From Panorpa germanica (lineage: Eukaryota > Arthropoda > Insecta > Mecoptera > Panorpidae), in contig OY783223.1 in the NCBI GenBank assembly GCA_963678705.1, positions 2,542,001 through 2,606,000 on the forward strand: a stretch of DNA of 64,000 nt, written 5' to 3'. The position numbers and the translations under genes were made by a program. How positions within the stretch are numbered: position 1 is the stretch's first letter; every line of letters starts with the position of its first letter. Shown here in pieces: positions 1 to 14,066 of this stretch. The notes under the pieces are model-generated. The model worked only from the letters and a program-made list of their open reading frames with translations, made no database searches and had not been told where the DNA came from.

Positions 1-1842
1 ATTATACTCCTTCAATTCATCCAATGAAATAAATTATTTATTCCTGCATTACATTTTTAATGGGTTTATAAGGTATTTATTTTAATGGGCTTAAATATTT
101 GTTTTTCCATATAATATTACCTATTTTAAATCTATTTTTAGACATTCCACACAATTTTATTACATTTTTATACTTTATCTAACCAGGTCACGTTAATCAA
201 CATTTTATTATATTTTATTTAAGGGAAGAAAAAAGCTTTTTTACGTAAAAATGTAACGATATAATATATACCATAGAAAATAAATCAACAAATTTGTTTT
301 TAATTTAATATTAAGACTGTCCTTGTTGTTAAAAGACTTGTCTTTGTTGTTAAAAAATTGTGACAATATCTGGAAATAATTAGAGAAGGATTACATGTCC
401 TGATTGGCGGGTTAAGGAATCAGGAAAATGTAATTTTTTTCGGCTGTAGCACTTTTGCGCTTGTTATGCCGAAACTGACAAATATTGCATGATTTTAGGC
501 AGTGTCAATTTAGATGCTAGCGGTAATAGGATCAGCTAAAAATAAAAAAAATCTGTAATATAAAAACAAGATAGTTATAAAATTAACTCAACTAAAATTA
601 CCAAAATAAAATAAAAAAAGAAAATTGCATGCGTTTCTCAAAAATTTAAAATTAACCCTGTGACGAAAACTGTGTTGAAATTTCTTTATCTAAATTTTTT
701 TTTATTTAGTTTTCACATGAAATTAACTGTATAACCATGCGATATCAATTGTATTTTTTCAAACGCATTTGAGTGTTACTTTACCTGCGTACTATATTTA
801 ACACAAAATTGTGTTATTCGGAGTACAGAATTTTTACCTTTAAAAAGCAATGCTTCATCAACACGCGAAATTCAGTTTTTCCATTGTTTTGAAAATTATA
901 AAAGTAGTGTCACTAACACCGTTGTAATTCGTGAACTAAAGGTCGGATTGTTATGAAATTTTCACACTAATTGCTTTAAGGTTGTTACTATCTAAAAATC
1001 GTTGGACTTTTCAATAGTATTACTTTAAAATATATATACATAACTGAAAGACACAGATAATGTGATATTTTAATGAAATAAGCATATCAACCCAAATGAC
1101 AATCAAAACATCCAGATCTGGGTGTAAGAAACAAGGCGTGGAACCCCCTTATTGCTACTGCGCTCTTGGCATTTGGTTATACCGCCACCTTTGTCACCAC
1201 AATTCGATTTTCTGAACACCTGCTTCTAAATTAACCTTACCAATCTATTCTTCGACATCCAAGTTAGTTCAATTACATAACCTTATCGAACAGATTCATA
1301 AATATTTGATGAGCGTCTAATTGGCCGTCGGACAGTTACTTTATACCTTGTGTCGTACATCAACCTTCAGCATTCAGGTCAGACAAGTAACACATGCGAC
1401 AGTATTGGTTTTGGATTCATTTATTTCTTCACTTATTGTAAACAATGGAATTTAGTTTAATATTATTCATTCTGTGACGACATGAACTTGCCTCCTACAT
1501 TTCAATTAGTAATTCGATCGTTTCAAAACAATGAGACTTCTTAGTATATTGCCCCGCCTTGCCTTGTATGAAATATACATATGCTGTTGTAATGTGCTAC
1601 ATATATAAACTGTCAAACATTTGAATCATGAATTAATTCACATTAAAACACATCAGTTTGTTGCGCAAATCAGTTTTTCCAGAATTCACTGAGGTCACTT
1701 AGTGACGTAACAACATCTTACCCTCGTTTTACACGGTAGATATATCCCAAACGAATCGCGTAATAAGAAATCGTGTAGAAAAATACATTCTGCATATTTT
1801 AAAATTGAGTATATGTTCCACAACTATAAAAGAAACACTTAA

Positions 1843-2583
1843 GGAGGTACAGGACGTAAACATAAATGCTGAAAACGTCGTGAAATTTGGAGGGTCGATA
1901 CAAATAGTTAAAATACATGCTGTCTCAAAATTTTAGAGACCTAGGGTTCATAGTTTTCTTTTTATACATGATTAAAAGTAGTCATTTTCCATACAAATCA
2001 TAATTTTTAGCTCAATTTCACCACATAATATAACTTTTAACTATTAAAAAATGGTGACACGGCTTTCAAAAACTAGGTGTATATAAAAGAATCTTTTCTG
2101 TAACTATTGCAAAAAGAAAATTATCAAAAGGATACCTATTTACGAAAATATTTAAATAAAACCAGTAAGAAACAGTAAGTGTGGGTTATAAGCCGGCAAC
2201 GTTACAAATGCTAATTTGAGCGGGAAATTCAAAATCGGAATAAATGTTATATAAAATATAACAATTTATTGGTCAAAAAACCAAATCACGCATGCAAATT
2301 TACAGCGTTGGCAAATTTATTATTCCTTTTTCAAAATATTTAATTTGAAATTATATTGAATTAATATAAATTTGATATTAATTATAGGTAATTTTTCATT
2401 TATTTAACTATTATATGCATAAAAAATCATTTTAACAAGCAAAAAGCAGTTTAATAGGGAATTGAAAAATTCATTTTCATAGGTACAGTCCCAATATTTG
2501 CTCGTCCCTCATGTACTTCGTATTTTGCATTTCGTATTACCGAGAGATAAACTTTTAGTATTGACGGTACGTCCTGTACCTCC
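1843..2583 (-). mobile_element. Family A MITE copy 1 (TTAA-flanked)
   Basis: A 741-bp non-coding element with terminal inverted repeats GGAGGTACAGGACGT / ACGTCCTGTACCTCC, flanked by TTAA (1839-1842) on the left and TTAT on the right. It is inverted relative to the copy at 22431. The TTAA flank suggests piggyBac-type mobilisation; no transposase is present. Confidence 0.88.
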
Positions 2584-2601
2584 TTATTTTGAGGTTAATT
2601 A

Positions 2602-2850
2602 ATTTAGTTGGTGCGCATGCGTTTTAGTAATATAAATTTTGACAGTTCGATTGAATGTGGAATAATTAAAATTGCTGTTTTTAATAACAATTAGTAATAG
2701 AAATTGTTTTATCTTATTTATTTTTGACAAACTGACATTGAACTTCTTTTAAAAATGAATCCTACTGCATTTTGACAGATTGTCACATTTGGAGGTTATA
2801 ATATGATATAGTTTTTTTTAAGTTAGAAACATTGGACCTTGTAAGGTTCT
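2602..2850 (+). repeat. Family K repeat copy 1
   Basis: Shares GTTGGTGCGCATGCGT, TTGACAGTTCGA and ACCTTGTAAGGTTC with the copies at 12505-13345 (inverted) and 20700-20822. Confidence 0.7.
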
Positions 2851-3155
2851 AAAAAAACATAGAAAACGTAAATTAAATTCTAAATTAAAAATAGTATAGG
2901 CATTGACTACGTCATATTCTCATGCTATACAATTTTAATTAAAAACAAAATAAAAACATTGAGTGAAAATGATACTAATAACGTCATCAGGTGTTGCCTT
3001 TCTTTTTATTAGAGATCGATTCCAAAGTAATGTTCGCTTTATATACGATATTTTAGAAAATTCCGCATATTTAAAATTAATTTTAGACTACAAATGAAAC
3101 CTAATCCTAAACAAATATCCCGAAACAAACATAATTTAATTGTCTAGGCGTTATC

Positions 3156-3746
3156 AATGGGCTTGTGTCCTATGTCTTAATTTCTATAAAAGTGTACTAT
3201 ATATTGATAAAGTTGGATACTAGAACCTCAAATGTTAAATTATTTTTTAACAACTCCTTATATGTTAAGAGATATTAACAATTAAAAAAGTCATTTTGTC
3301 TCTTTAATTATTAAAGGGATTCAACGTTATACAAATTCCAAGTGCATGTGACATCACAATCGCTGCCAACCTTACAGCTCATAAATCTCTGCTATATGTA
3401 TTTATATATCAAAATATCAAATATTATTTACAACTATTTCAAGGAACAATCAAATTTCAATATTATGTCTGCCTTATGGTTAAATAAAATAAAAACTGAT
3501 TATTCTTTGACTTGACTTGATTATTTCGACTACCAACAGCTACAAAACATTACCACAGCTCTGACCTACTCAACAAATAACTGACGTTAAAATGCATTTC
3601 ACGTCAGACAAATATGGCCGACCATTTCTAACGCTAAAACTACAATTCAAATTTTTAATTGCTATATCTCAGTCAACATTTAGATATTTCAATTTTAATC
3701 AACAATTGAAAAATCGACCACTAAGAAATGAGGACACAAGCCCTTT
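3156..3746 (-). mobile_element. Family B MITE copy 1
   Basis: Ends AATGGGCTTGTGTCC / GGACACAAGCCC. Inverted relative to most copies in the window; about 590 bp, non-coding, in the 5' flank of the CG7646-like gene. Confidence 0.88.
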
Positions 3747-6070
3747 ATAACTGACCGCCTTAAACTTGCAACTTGCAACAAAAAAAGAAATTTGATTTCC
3801 ATCATTTTGAAAATTAAAAATAACGTCATTAAAGCCACTGTAACTCGTAAGCTAATGGCCGGAATATCAAGTTATTTTGGCACATCTCATTTGAAGATCA
3901 ATAGTGGCGTAGTCTATATTTCATCCTACCAACTTTTTGAGCGATGTATTAAATGTAGTACCTACCACTGATGAAATTTTTGTATCCCAATAAAATTGAT
4001 TAGTGACGTCATCAGAATTTATAAAGATTTTATAAATTAAAGTATGAATTAATCGTTCGAACACTCGATATAATGGAATGTACTTAATTAGGTTGAAAGA
4101 ATTATAAATAATATATAACCAGCAACGAATAGTGGGGTTCCAAACCCACCCGTCACCCACTGTCTCCCCTCACCCCTCTCACCGTGACCCACCAGGTTAT
4201 ATTAACCTCTAACCACGCATACCTTAAGCTATATACGAATATTTGTGAACAGCGAATCCACATCTGAGTCCACCAGTTCGCGGTTGTACCAATATTGTAA
4301 CAACCCCCCTCTTAAATATTCTATCCCACTGGTTGGTGGTGGGGATGAAGTATAATTCATTACCAAAGAATTTGATTGTATTATGTAATGGGTTAAAATG
4401 AGACACAGAATATGAAATATAGTATGTGTTAAAAGGAGATAGCTGTATTATCCCTTTATTGTTTCTAAAATGTGAACAAAATATTTTTTAATTAATACAT
4501 TTGCTGAAATATATTTATGAAATATGTACTAGCATAAATAAGCGTTGAATTAAAATACGTTACTGCAATATTTAATAGTAATATTTAAGTTAAATATAGT
4601 AAGGTTTTATAAAATGAAATTCACGTACAAGTACTTGTGCATTTGATTGAAAATTTCATGTAAGTATCTAATGGAGAAAATTATTATTTTAATTGAATAT
4701 GGTTCAGAAAACATCAATCTTTCGATTAAAATAATAGAAATAGTATGTTTCCGATGAAATAACAAAAATTATTAACATTTTTATAGAAATATCGTCACAA
4801 TTATCTGTCATTTTCGCTGTTCAAAACACGATGTAAGATTTGGCAACGTCGCTTGTGCAGTTAGTCGCCGCATGAGTAACCGTGAATATTCGAAAGGCAT
4901 TAGGTCTAAGTTTTCAGATTATGTACTCCAGCGGTGTTGTCAAATGTGCCTAAGCGATTTAGAGTACCTTATTTTTTTTAGTCAATTTTTTATCTATAAA
5001 ATTTAAAATTATTTTTCATATGCATGTAAAAAGTAATAAGCAATATAATATTGTTACTTGATCTCCTTAATATTTAATGGTAATATTTAGGTTAAATATA
5101 CATTTTAACACAATGTATCCTTCAATGTTATAAATAACTTTTTCATTTTATTTACAAAATAAAAAATATTTTCAATTTCCATAATTTCTAATTATTCGAT
5201 TTGTAAATTAAGTAACAAAGTTAGCCGTACATTCCAAATTTTATCTTTCTAGTACAATTTAAACGCTTGCCAAAAACTGCACCATGCCTCTGAATCAAAT
5301 TTTGAAAATTAGATATCCAATTATTTATTACACTTTTGCAAAATATAAACTAGAGACTAATTTTTCCTATCGAGTCTCTCAATTTTCTTAACGCACCTTT
5401 TTCAATTTTTTTAATTTCTAAATCACAAAATATGTTCACAATTATTAGCGACATAGTTATGTCAAATTTCAACTTTCTATCTCTTATGTATTAAAAGATA
5501 TAGTGCAAGAAGTTCACTAGCGGCAAGATATTTATCAAAATTGTGCTGTGCCGAGAATGAACATGGCTGTTGGTCTCACCTCTCGTTTTCTTTGACTTGT
5601 GTCAAAAGACCACTTATCAACACAAGGCAAACCAACGCGAGGCGAGAGCTACAGTACACACTCGATTTCGCCTCTCTCGGCGAGAGTGAACTGCTGACAT
5701 TATCTACAAACATTTATAGAGCCGTTTTCGAGCACCTCGAATATTATCCATGTATAAATGGTCTTGCAGTAAATTTCACATTTGCTACTTTACCACAAGC
5801 AACACAAGCTAATTAAATTATTTTATTGCGTTACATTTTGAATAACATAATTAGTTGTTCCCATGCTAAAAAGACGCAGTTTCAATTTTTTGTATGTGCT
5901 CTTCTCCATATTTTTTTTCAAAATGGTCATCAATGGGCTCAACACCCAGCATACAAGCCCCTATTTAATAACGAACGTTTCGTGTTTCTTGTTATTCATA
6001 TATTCATTTCACGGACTTTTCGTTTTCGTTTTATTATATCGTTTTTTGTTTTTGTTTGTTTTAGGTTACC

Positions 6071-6181
6071 ATGGGGTGTTTGGGCAGCAAAGACAAGCTG
6101 ACAAAGGAAGACATGGACTTCCTGAAAACCCATACCCGATACGATGAAACCACCATTAAAGAATGGTACAAAGGGTTCAAA
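6071..6181 (+). CDS. CG7646-like neuronal calcium sensor, coding exon 1 (residues 1-37)
   Basis: First coding exon of a four-exon NCS-family EF-hand gene (exons 6071-6181, 21370-21513, 37649-37777, 39020-39196; 186 aa in all, usual length for the family). The start MGCLGSK carries Gly2 for N-myristoylation and Cys3 as a possible palmitoylation site; the start sits in a good context (ttaccATGG). A strong acceptor (T-rich tract then ttttag, AG at 6063-6064) lies just upstream, so a non-coding 5' exon probably precedes it. The exon ends AAA|gtaagt, phase 0. The protein closely resembles Drosophila CG7646 as I remember it. NCS proteins bind calcium, expose the myristoyl group and associate with membranes, regulating neuronal signalling; the specific target of this member is not known to me. 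The neighbour downstream is its paralogue Nca. Confidence 0.96.
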
Positions 6182-8416
6182 GTAAGTACAACAATCTATA
6201 TATATTTTTCTAGGATTAAGAAATTGAGTAAAATGTCTTTTACCTTCTTAAGCGCTTGTCAGAAATATAACTTACACTAACAAACCTTACTTACTTAGCC
6301 TAATCTCAGAGCTATCCAAGCGGGGTCTTATATGACATATCTTTCATTGTGCAAACCCGAGTGGAAATTTTGACCCTATTGCCGACCTAAAATAACCCGT
6401 TTCTGGTTTCTTTTACATAGGATTTTTTGCATCTATCTCTCTCTCTAATTTTTAATTATTCCATATTCATCCCTTAACAGTAGAATCTATTTCTTACACC
6501 CATAGCAGGTATTGAGGAATTCCTTTTTACCATCTTAGGTTTAAAAAAGGTTTAAAAAAGTTTGAATTACATAAGACGATAGGATTATTATTTCGTTTAG
6601 GACTAAGGGACGGTCATATAATAATGTTTAGGGCGAAAGGAGGTTTACTTTACTTTATTTAGTATGAAAAGGGGGGTATAGATCCCTTTTAGGATCACGA
6701 TAGGTCTAAAATTTCGACTCGGGAATCTAATGAGTTTCTGTGTCTAACAAGCTCTAAGGTTAATCTCAGGACTTCCCCACCGGGACATTGATCTCGCGTA
6801 TCCTCACAAGCAAACTGTAAGCCAATTCTTCTTAGTTTTTGGCATTTTGATAATGGCGAAATTATTGTAATATACAGTAGCATGTTGGGTCATATAGCGA
6901 GTAGCATATACATTTACCCCTAGCTAACGTATGGTTTTTCTTTATTATATTAATAGTGTGCCTTTCGGCTTTACAATCTACATTCTTAATACATTTCATA
7001 GAACTTCAACTTGAAATTAAACTTAAACTATTCTAGACCTTTCTATTTCCAAAAGTACTTTCGGCTTCTTTATCTCTTGACCCTCTCCCTTCATTTTCCT
7101 TAGTCCTCCTTCATTCTCACCATTTCCTCACCTCTTGTCTTCTTTGTCTCCTCTCGACAAACCCTCTATTATATTTTCACTATCCTTCTTACCTTCTGTC
7201 TTCATTTTCACTTCTCCCGCCTTTTATGTCTATCTTTTATGATACTACGAAAAATATTCCCTCCACAACGTTTATAAAATAATTCGTTTGCTGGACAAAC
7301 TTGTAGGATTCTCTCTGGCTAGCCCTAATAAAGCATACCTTGACAATTCCTAATTGGAGCCTAATACATTAAGCATAATATCTTCTCAGAAATTGAAGCG
7401 TTCGGTTCACCTTAAATCATCAAAATCGATCGTTACATAGTTAGGACAGTATACTTTTGAGGTTTCATAAAAAAACTATTTATTTGGTCAACATAAAGCG
7501 AAAAAGAAAGAAATCAGTGAAAATAATCATATAAAAGAAAACTATATAGAAGTTAATTCGACTAGACATAAAAAATATATGTATTTTAAATTCTAAATCT
7601 TTTATTTCCTTATAAAAGAAAGAGTTTGAAATCTACAACATATCGTCGGAAGTTCCTTGATGTAGATGAGAGTAGCGTAAGAACTCCTAGAGTACCACAA
7701 GTGTCTCCGAGTGCCTCCTGGGGCTGTAGCTAGAGTTAGACCATGAGATATACGAACATAAAACAAGGAAAAAAATACTCTGACAGTCCAACACTGAGTG
7801 TATGAAATGTCAGATGTTGCGGATATGAATGATGATTGATTGCAGAGGGCAGAGAGGACCTGTAGAGCCTTAAATTGATGATATTTGTGAAGAGGGGGTG
7901 GAGCTTCCCCTCCATTATATCAAATTACTACATATCTCACCAAGCATGTACACAGCCAGTGAATTATGGACATAATCGGGGCAATAAATTCTATATCTGA
8001 CAGATCACCAGTCGTATGAGTTTATAGAATTGTGTTCTTCATCTATTAGAGTTAAAAAAAGTATTTTTTGTCTATCGCTGTAAAACAAGTGGATACTATA
8101 TCAAATAACTCGTCTGTCTATTCTTTTTTGAACTATGTCTCCACATTTCTTTTATTATTTAGAGTCTGAGATGATTTCAACATCTACGTCCTGATCAAGT
8201 TCGCCTGAAGTTATTTTGATTTGGTTAAATTTCATTCAATAAGTTTATTTCAGTAAGGAACTCGAGCACTTTTTGATTTTTTCCTTGATTGCCTGTAAGC
8301 ATGTCCTTTAGTTCACCAATGATGCTGTTTTTGGTTGGTTGAGCTTGGTATTATGGTTAGGTTATGTCCCAATTTAGTTGGTGTGTGTAGAGAAATGAGA
8401 TATAAGTAACTTTTGG

Positions 8417-8911
8417 GAGAGAGAGAGAGAGAGATACCAGAATACTTAAGAGAAAAAGACACAAAAAACATGAGGAGGAATAACAGATTTAGATTGGGAA
8501 AGGAGGAGAAAGGAAACAGATATTGGGCAAATAGCGAGAAAATATGTGCGGAACGGAGATAGAAACATTAGAGCACATTAAGTTTTCATGTGAGAAAAAG
8601 GTAATAAGTGAAAAGAATATTGGGCGGTTATTAATGGGAGGTAGTGAAGGGAAGAGGTGGATGATGGAGATAGAGAAAAGAGAAAGAATGGCAGAGTAGA
8701 AACTGGAGGGAGAGTAGCAGGAGGAGCGAAGCAGTTTTGTTTTTATTTTGATAAAGATAAATTTATAGGTTTTTTTTCGTTTGGAAGGGGTGAGATTGTT
8801 TAGATTTAATAAGGATAAAAATTGAATTAAGCACAATTACATGTAAATAAATGCGTTAAGGAACAAGAATGTAGTGCCAAATGGCAAAAACATAAAATAA
8901 ATAAAAATAAC
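8417..8911 (+). pseudogene. 3' fragment of the same non-LTR retrotransposon family
   Basis: Nucleotide-level match to the copy at 24003, from GAGAGAGATACCA through FRLG and GNRYWAN coding remnants to the ATGGCAAAAACATAAAATAA tail. Broken by in-frame stops. The 115-codon frame on the opposite strand is an antisense shadow. Confidence 0.8.
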
Positions 8912-9410
8912 TTTTTGGATAAAATGGAAGAAGATCTTTAATTATTAAAGATCAATTATTAGAAATATTTAATCTTTTATTTTCGATGATTTTTCTGATC
9001 CAGCAACTACAGAGTCTTTCAACAAGAGATCATTTTGAATCAATAGAAACACGCAGTCCGCCATTCTTCCTCTTCCTGACCTCTAAACCTTGCAATATAT
9101 CCTCTAGACTTACTCCACGTTCCACCTTCTCCCGACTCTTACTCCAATTTCTCCTTCTTCTTTCTACATGTATAAAACATAACCCTATATTTGAAGAATC
9201 AAACAAAACGACAGTTGCGCAGGTTTATCTAGGATATTGTTATGAATATGTACGTTAAAATCCATCAAAAATGGTGTCCAGTTTCGCCATATTTTCCTTA
9301 ATAAATCCGCCATGTTGAATTTTAACTAATCTTCATAAATTCTGCCGTAGCTGCTAAACTATTTAACCTAGCGAGCTAATTCTTTTTTTAAACTATTGCA
9401 CTGTTTGATT

Positions 9411-9740
9411 CAAACTTGAAAGCAAGTTTCCTACTACACGGTGGAACGAATGTTTGATCCGAATAATTTATTTATTTTATTAATTTGTTGATATTATTGA
9501 CACTGACACTGTTTAACAAATAAATAAAGAAACTTTCAAGTATAAAACCTTCCTTTGTTGGACGATTCGTGCTGCAGTGCATGACGTGTGGATCAAGTGT
9601 GTGGTGGGGTAGAAAAATCCTTTTTGACTCAGGTTGGACACACTTAGTTCCAGAATCGACTACACGATGCGTTCAACGTTGGAAGGTGTTCATAGCATCG
9701 TTTGGTACCGGCTATAAACTAGTTAATATGAGTATACACA
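9411..9740 (+). repeat. Family C repeat copy 1, uninterrupted
   Basis: Shares GACACTGACACTGTTTAACA, TATAAAACCTTC and TTGGACGATTCGTGCTGCAG with copies near 15190, 34288 (inverted) and 45444 (inverted). Non-coding; the 65-codon frame in it is not supported. Confidence 0.75.
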
Positions 9741-10500
9741 AATATTTGCAAAGTTCAAGTCAGTGAATTAATAAGAGCAGAAAATTAGAATCTAAATACT
9801 TCACATCTAAAGTAGCAGTATAATATTTTTTCTTTTAAAGTGAAAATCAAGTGCTTTTTGAAAAATAAGTGGCACTCGTGTCAAGTTATTATATACTACT
9901 TGAAAATTCTATTTGAATATCCCTTCTTTTACAAAGTATTTGTACAATTTCTTATGTAAGAAGCACGTCTGTCTGAAATATAATATTTAGAAGTATGTAG
10001 TAATAACAGAGCAGAGTTTGACTTGGTATTGTTTTTCATTCTATGGTAGATATTTTCGTATATTGATTTTGTGTTTTTATTTATATTCTATAAGTGTATT
10101 TTTTGTTTAAAATCGAAGTTAAAAAGTTTTTTTTATCTTTGCTTTATACAATGTATAAATGTTTTGTAAACTTTCATAAACAAAATCCGCAAAATCAGGC
10201 AAAATTAGTTGTAATGGCGGCTAATAATGTTTATTTCTTTCAATATCTTCTTACTGGTTTGTCCTATGATAAAAACAGTTATTATCAATCTGAGAGAGCA
10301 CTTAATTTCCTTCATTTTGTGTATACAACACTTTTTTGTATGTCTGATAGGTATTGAGCTACACCGCTGTAAAGTAACACTGTTCACTGAAAATAAGTAA
10401 TGATTGAAAGTAACAAAAGTTTCACATTTCTTAGGGCGTCCGCACATGGGGTGACTGGTTGCAAACCTTAGCCCTGAATCTGCCCGAACCGAATGAGAAT

Positions 10501-11150
10501 GGAACTGTGTTGTTAATGAGAGAACGAACGTGTATACGAGTGAGAGAAAACACACGGCACGAACGTAACTAAACTGATTTCAAACTGGTTTTTAGTACAT
10601 TTTCAGCGAGTCTATTTCTCGGTCGCACAACATGCCTTTGATCAGGGTACTATTACTTAGAGTAAAATTCTTTAACATGGGTTAAGCCGCTATAGGCGAC
10701 CCCTGTTGGAATATTATATATCTATGAACTAAAATTCTCTGCGACTCAACATCTGAAGATAAGGAAGTGTGAAGGGAGTACTCTTCAAAATGTTTACACT
10801 TCACTTCCTTCTCTTTAGATCTTGAGTCGCCGAGAATTTTAGTTCATAGATATATAATATTCCAACAGGGGTCGCCTAAAGCGGCTTAACCCATGTTAAA
10901 GAATTTTACTCTAAGTGATAGTACCCTGTTTTTGATGATGACATCATGAACAGAGATGTGCACGAATACTATTCAAAAGTATTTAAATACATATATACAT
11001 AGAAATGCGACACAATAAAATCCCCTATTATGCTATTGTTAAAAATTTTATAGACTCACGAAACATGGCTTGACTACCACTTTAGTTTCGTTCGTGACGT
11101 GTGTTTTCTCTCACTCGTATACACGTTCGTTCTCTCACTAACAACATAGT
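10501..11150. repeat. Outer inverted-repeat pair enclosing the hAT-like element
   Basis: About 70 bp at 10501-10572 (landmark CGAACGTGTATACGAGTGAG) recurs inverted at 11081-11150. The two arms differ at only a few positions. The hAT-like palindrome sits between them, so this is probably an older MITE that was later hit by another. Confidence 0.75.
10643..10928. mobile_element. hAT-like palindromic MITE
   Basis: A 286-bp near-perfect inverted repeat, with arms of about 130 bp starting CAGGGTACTATTACTTAG and ending at GTACCCTG. The flanking octamers CCTTTGAT (10635-10642) and TTTTTGAT (10929-10936) match at 6 of 8 positions. This fits the 8-bp duplications and CAGGG ends of hAT elements. The arms differ at only a few bases, so it is young or under gene conversion. 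Confidence 0.82.
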
Positions 11151-11269
11151 TTCCGGATGTATATCCCTCTATTTCTAAACTCTTAAACAAAACCTTTATA
11201 CATTTTAGAATATTTCTTGATCTATTGCTAGGATAGGTAACATTTTTAATGTTAAACAAACCTTAAATG

Positions 11270-11734
11270 CTGAAACGAATGGAAAAAATTGATAAGAGCA
11301 AATATAATGAAAGATACAAGAAGATTTGGTAGAGAGAGAGAGAGAGATACTGAAAAACATACGAGAAGAAGAGACAAGGAACATAAAAAGAATCGCATGA
11401 TTTAAATAGGGAAACAAAGAGAAAGACAGCAGAAACTGGGAAAATAGAGAGAATAGAATGTGGTAAGAGATAGAAACGCTGGAACATATTAAGTATTCAT
11501 GAGAGAAAAGAGTAAAAAATGAAAAGAAGATTGTGCAGATATTATGACAGAGCTAGAGAGAAGGAGCGAGGCAATGAAAAGGAATGTTAGAATAGAAACA
11601 AGATGGAGAGAGTGTTTTTACTTCAGGGTAGATAGAATAACGATTACAACTGAAGCACAATGATATGCAATTTAATGATTTAAGACGGAAGAGTGTAGTG
11701 CCTAATGGCAATAACATTGCAACAAAATAAATAA
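11270..11734 (+). pseudogene. More diverged 3' fragment of the non-LTR family
   Basis: Starts GAATGGAAAAAATTGA like the copy at 24003 and ends GTAGTGCCTAATGGCA plus an ACAAAATAAATAA tail. Coding sense is destroyed. Confidence 0.75.
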
Positions 11735-12504
11735 TTCTTAAATACTCATTTACTGTTGATATTTTTTATAACGTTTGTCTTTTTCCATCAATATTGACAT
11801 CGATGTACTTACACCCTGTTTTTTTATATATTTTTTTTAGATCATATATTAATTGGTTGCCATAGATCGTAGGACCTTTAAGTATAAAAACATAAAGAAA
11901 GAAAAATGTGATTATAAAGGTTCGGGTATAAAAATAGAAACAAGAAAATACCTTTTGTTCATTTTGGTAATTGAAATCGCGTAACGCGTCCATTGGTAGT
12001 GACCTAAACCAAACATATGTCCCCTGTCCTCTGTCCTCTGTCACCCCCCCCCTCCCCCACACCTTCCCACGAGACTCGCAAAGAAATTGCGGAGGTTGTA
12101 GATGGAATGGAATCACTCATTCCTTCCTTAACTCTTATAAACTTCTCCGGTTATTCGTCGTGAGTTCCTGATATCCATGGCACGAGGGAGGAACCCCTTC
12201 CTCCCTAAACCCACCCTAAGAACTACTTCGCGGGTCGTGGGGTCGCCTACCACGTGGGCCAATGACGCAAATTCCAAAAATCAATTTGAAGTCGCTGCTG
12301 ATGGCTGCCTTGCCTTACTAACAGAACCGTTAAACAGAGCTGCATTGTCCGAGAATTATCTAAATGCTTTTTATTGTATACAAAAAGCTTAAATAGATAT
12401 AGGCAAAAGTATAAAGTATCATTCCCACTCACTGCTTTAATTTAATTTCGTATTTAATGTAAATTGTTTAGCATATGGCAATACGCGTAGTCATTCAAAG
12501 TACC

Positions 12505-13345
12505 ATTACAAGAACCTTACAAGGTCCAATGTTTTAAATTAAAAATATTAAATTAGGAAAAATTAAATTATATTATTTATATATGTGGAAAACGAGCGTA
12601 CTATCCCAATTCTGATGTGGAAAACAATTCCCAATCCGCTAATCTGATGTGGAATTAAGGTACTCTTATTTAATTTAGGACAAATGTCAATTCAATTAAT
12701 ATTCAACTATGCAATATCTTAGTTTCTTGTCAGGATGATAAAGAATCACATAATTTGTTTAATACATTTATTTAATAAAATAATAACGATGATAATAATA
12801 CAATAAGGTTACAATATAAACGTTGGTATTTACTTTACAATTACAGAACAATGAATGAACAAACCATCTTCAATTCTAGTTATTATATACTCAGTCCTAC
12901 ATTAGTTTTCAGCTAGATTTAATAGGTTTATTTTTATTAGTTTTGAGAATGCGTTTAGTTAATTTCGGTAAGCACATTCCTTCACGTATTCAATCAGTGG
13001 TTCAAAGTTTTACACATTTCAATTGCTTTAACCTTTGACTTGGTTTCCGTTCACAATTTACTCTCATTAATCACATTCTTTTACGACTTTTCTAGCTCGG
13101 GTGTTATAGTTATGATTACTTTGTATGCTCGATTTATTTTTACGATCCCATATATATATATTATTATTATGCAGTAGGATTTACTTTTAAAAGAAGTTTA
13201 ATGTCAGTTTCTATTACTAATTGTTATTAAAAATAGCAATTTTAATTATTTCACATACAATTTTGTCGAACTGTCAAAATTTATATTACTAACGATGTAT
13301 ACGCATTAACTAAATTAACTAAACTTAAATTAAAACACAAATGTG
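12505..13345 (-). repeat. Family K repeat copy 2, longest
   Basis: Inverted relative to copy 1, with about 650 bases between the two conserved ends where copy 1 has about 60. No coding frame is evident inside. Confidence 0.65.
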
Positions 13346-13473
13346 AAAAGAAATGCTTAAACGAAAACCTGAAATCTAGATTACAATATTAAATAAAAAC
13401 AGTAAACTAGGTATCAAAACAGTGAGTGGGAATGAGGCTTAATTCTTCATTAAATTTGCATTAAAAGCATTAA

Positions 13474-14066
13474 GGAGGTACAATACCTTTGCGTAAATGA
13501 TGTAAATGTCGTGAAATTTGGAGAATCGATAATAATTGTTAAAATACATGCTGTCTCCAAATTTTAGTGACCTAGTGTTCATAGTTTTCTTTTTACAATT
13601 GATTTAGAACAGTCAATTTTCATATATATCATAATTTATAGCTTAATTTCACCACATAACATAATTTTTAACTATGAAAAAATGGTGACACTGTTTTTAA
13701 AAACTACGTGTATATAAAAAAATTCTTCTTTAAAAATATTGGAAAAAGTTAATTATCAAAAGGATACCTATTTACGAAAATCATACATTTCTTTTGATAA
13801 CGTTACCAAATTTATTATTATTTTTTTACAGATATTTAATTTGAATTTGAATTGAACTAATATAAATTTGACATTAATTATAGTTAACATCTTACTTATT
13901 AAACTATTATATGCATCAAAAAATCATTTAACAAGTAAAAATCCACTTAATTGGGAACGGGAAAGGTACAGTCTCAAAAGTTGTTCGTCCCTCACATATT
14001 TTGTATCTCGTAATTCGTATTACCAAGAGATAAACTTTTTGCATTGACGGTACGTCCTGGACCTCC
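13474..14066 (-). mobile_element. Family A MITE copy 2
   Basis: 593 bp, shorter than its relatives through internal deletion. It has the same inverted ends and an exact TTAA on both sides (13470-13473 and 14067-14070). It lies in intron 1 of the CG7646-like gene. Confidence 0.88.

Larger units (their letters stand above)
1..6064. other. 5' flank of the CG7646-like gene
   Basis: No gene seen. Holds MITEs A1 and B1 and repeat K1. A G+C-richer patch at 5540-5710 could be part of a leader exon or promoter of the CG7646-like gene, but no TATA or initiator can be called with confidence. Confidence 0.5.

Noticed and set aside
6695..6883. 62-codon - strand frame resembling transposon-type protein
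   Set aside because: Too short, and I could not tie it to any specific element.
8489..8836. 115-codon - strand frame, and the similar 138-codon frame at 24077-24493
   Set aside because: Both are antisense shadows of the purine-rich non-LTR retrotransposon 3' ends on the + strand.
12177..12392. 71-codon frame in a G+C-richer patch
   Set aside because: No family match that I can see, no convincing splice sites, and it lies inside intron 1 of the CG7646-like gene.
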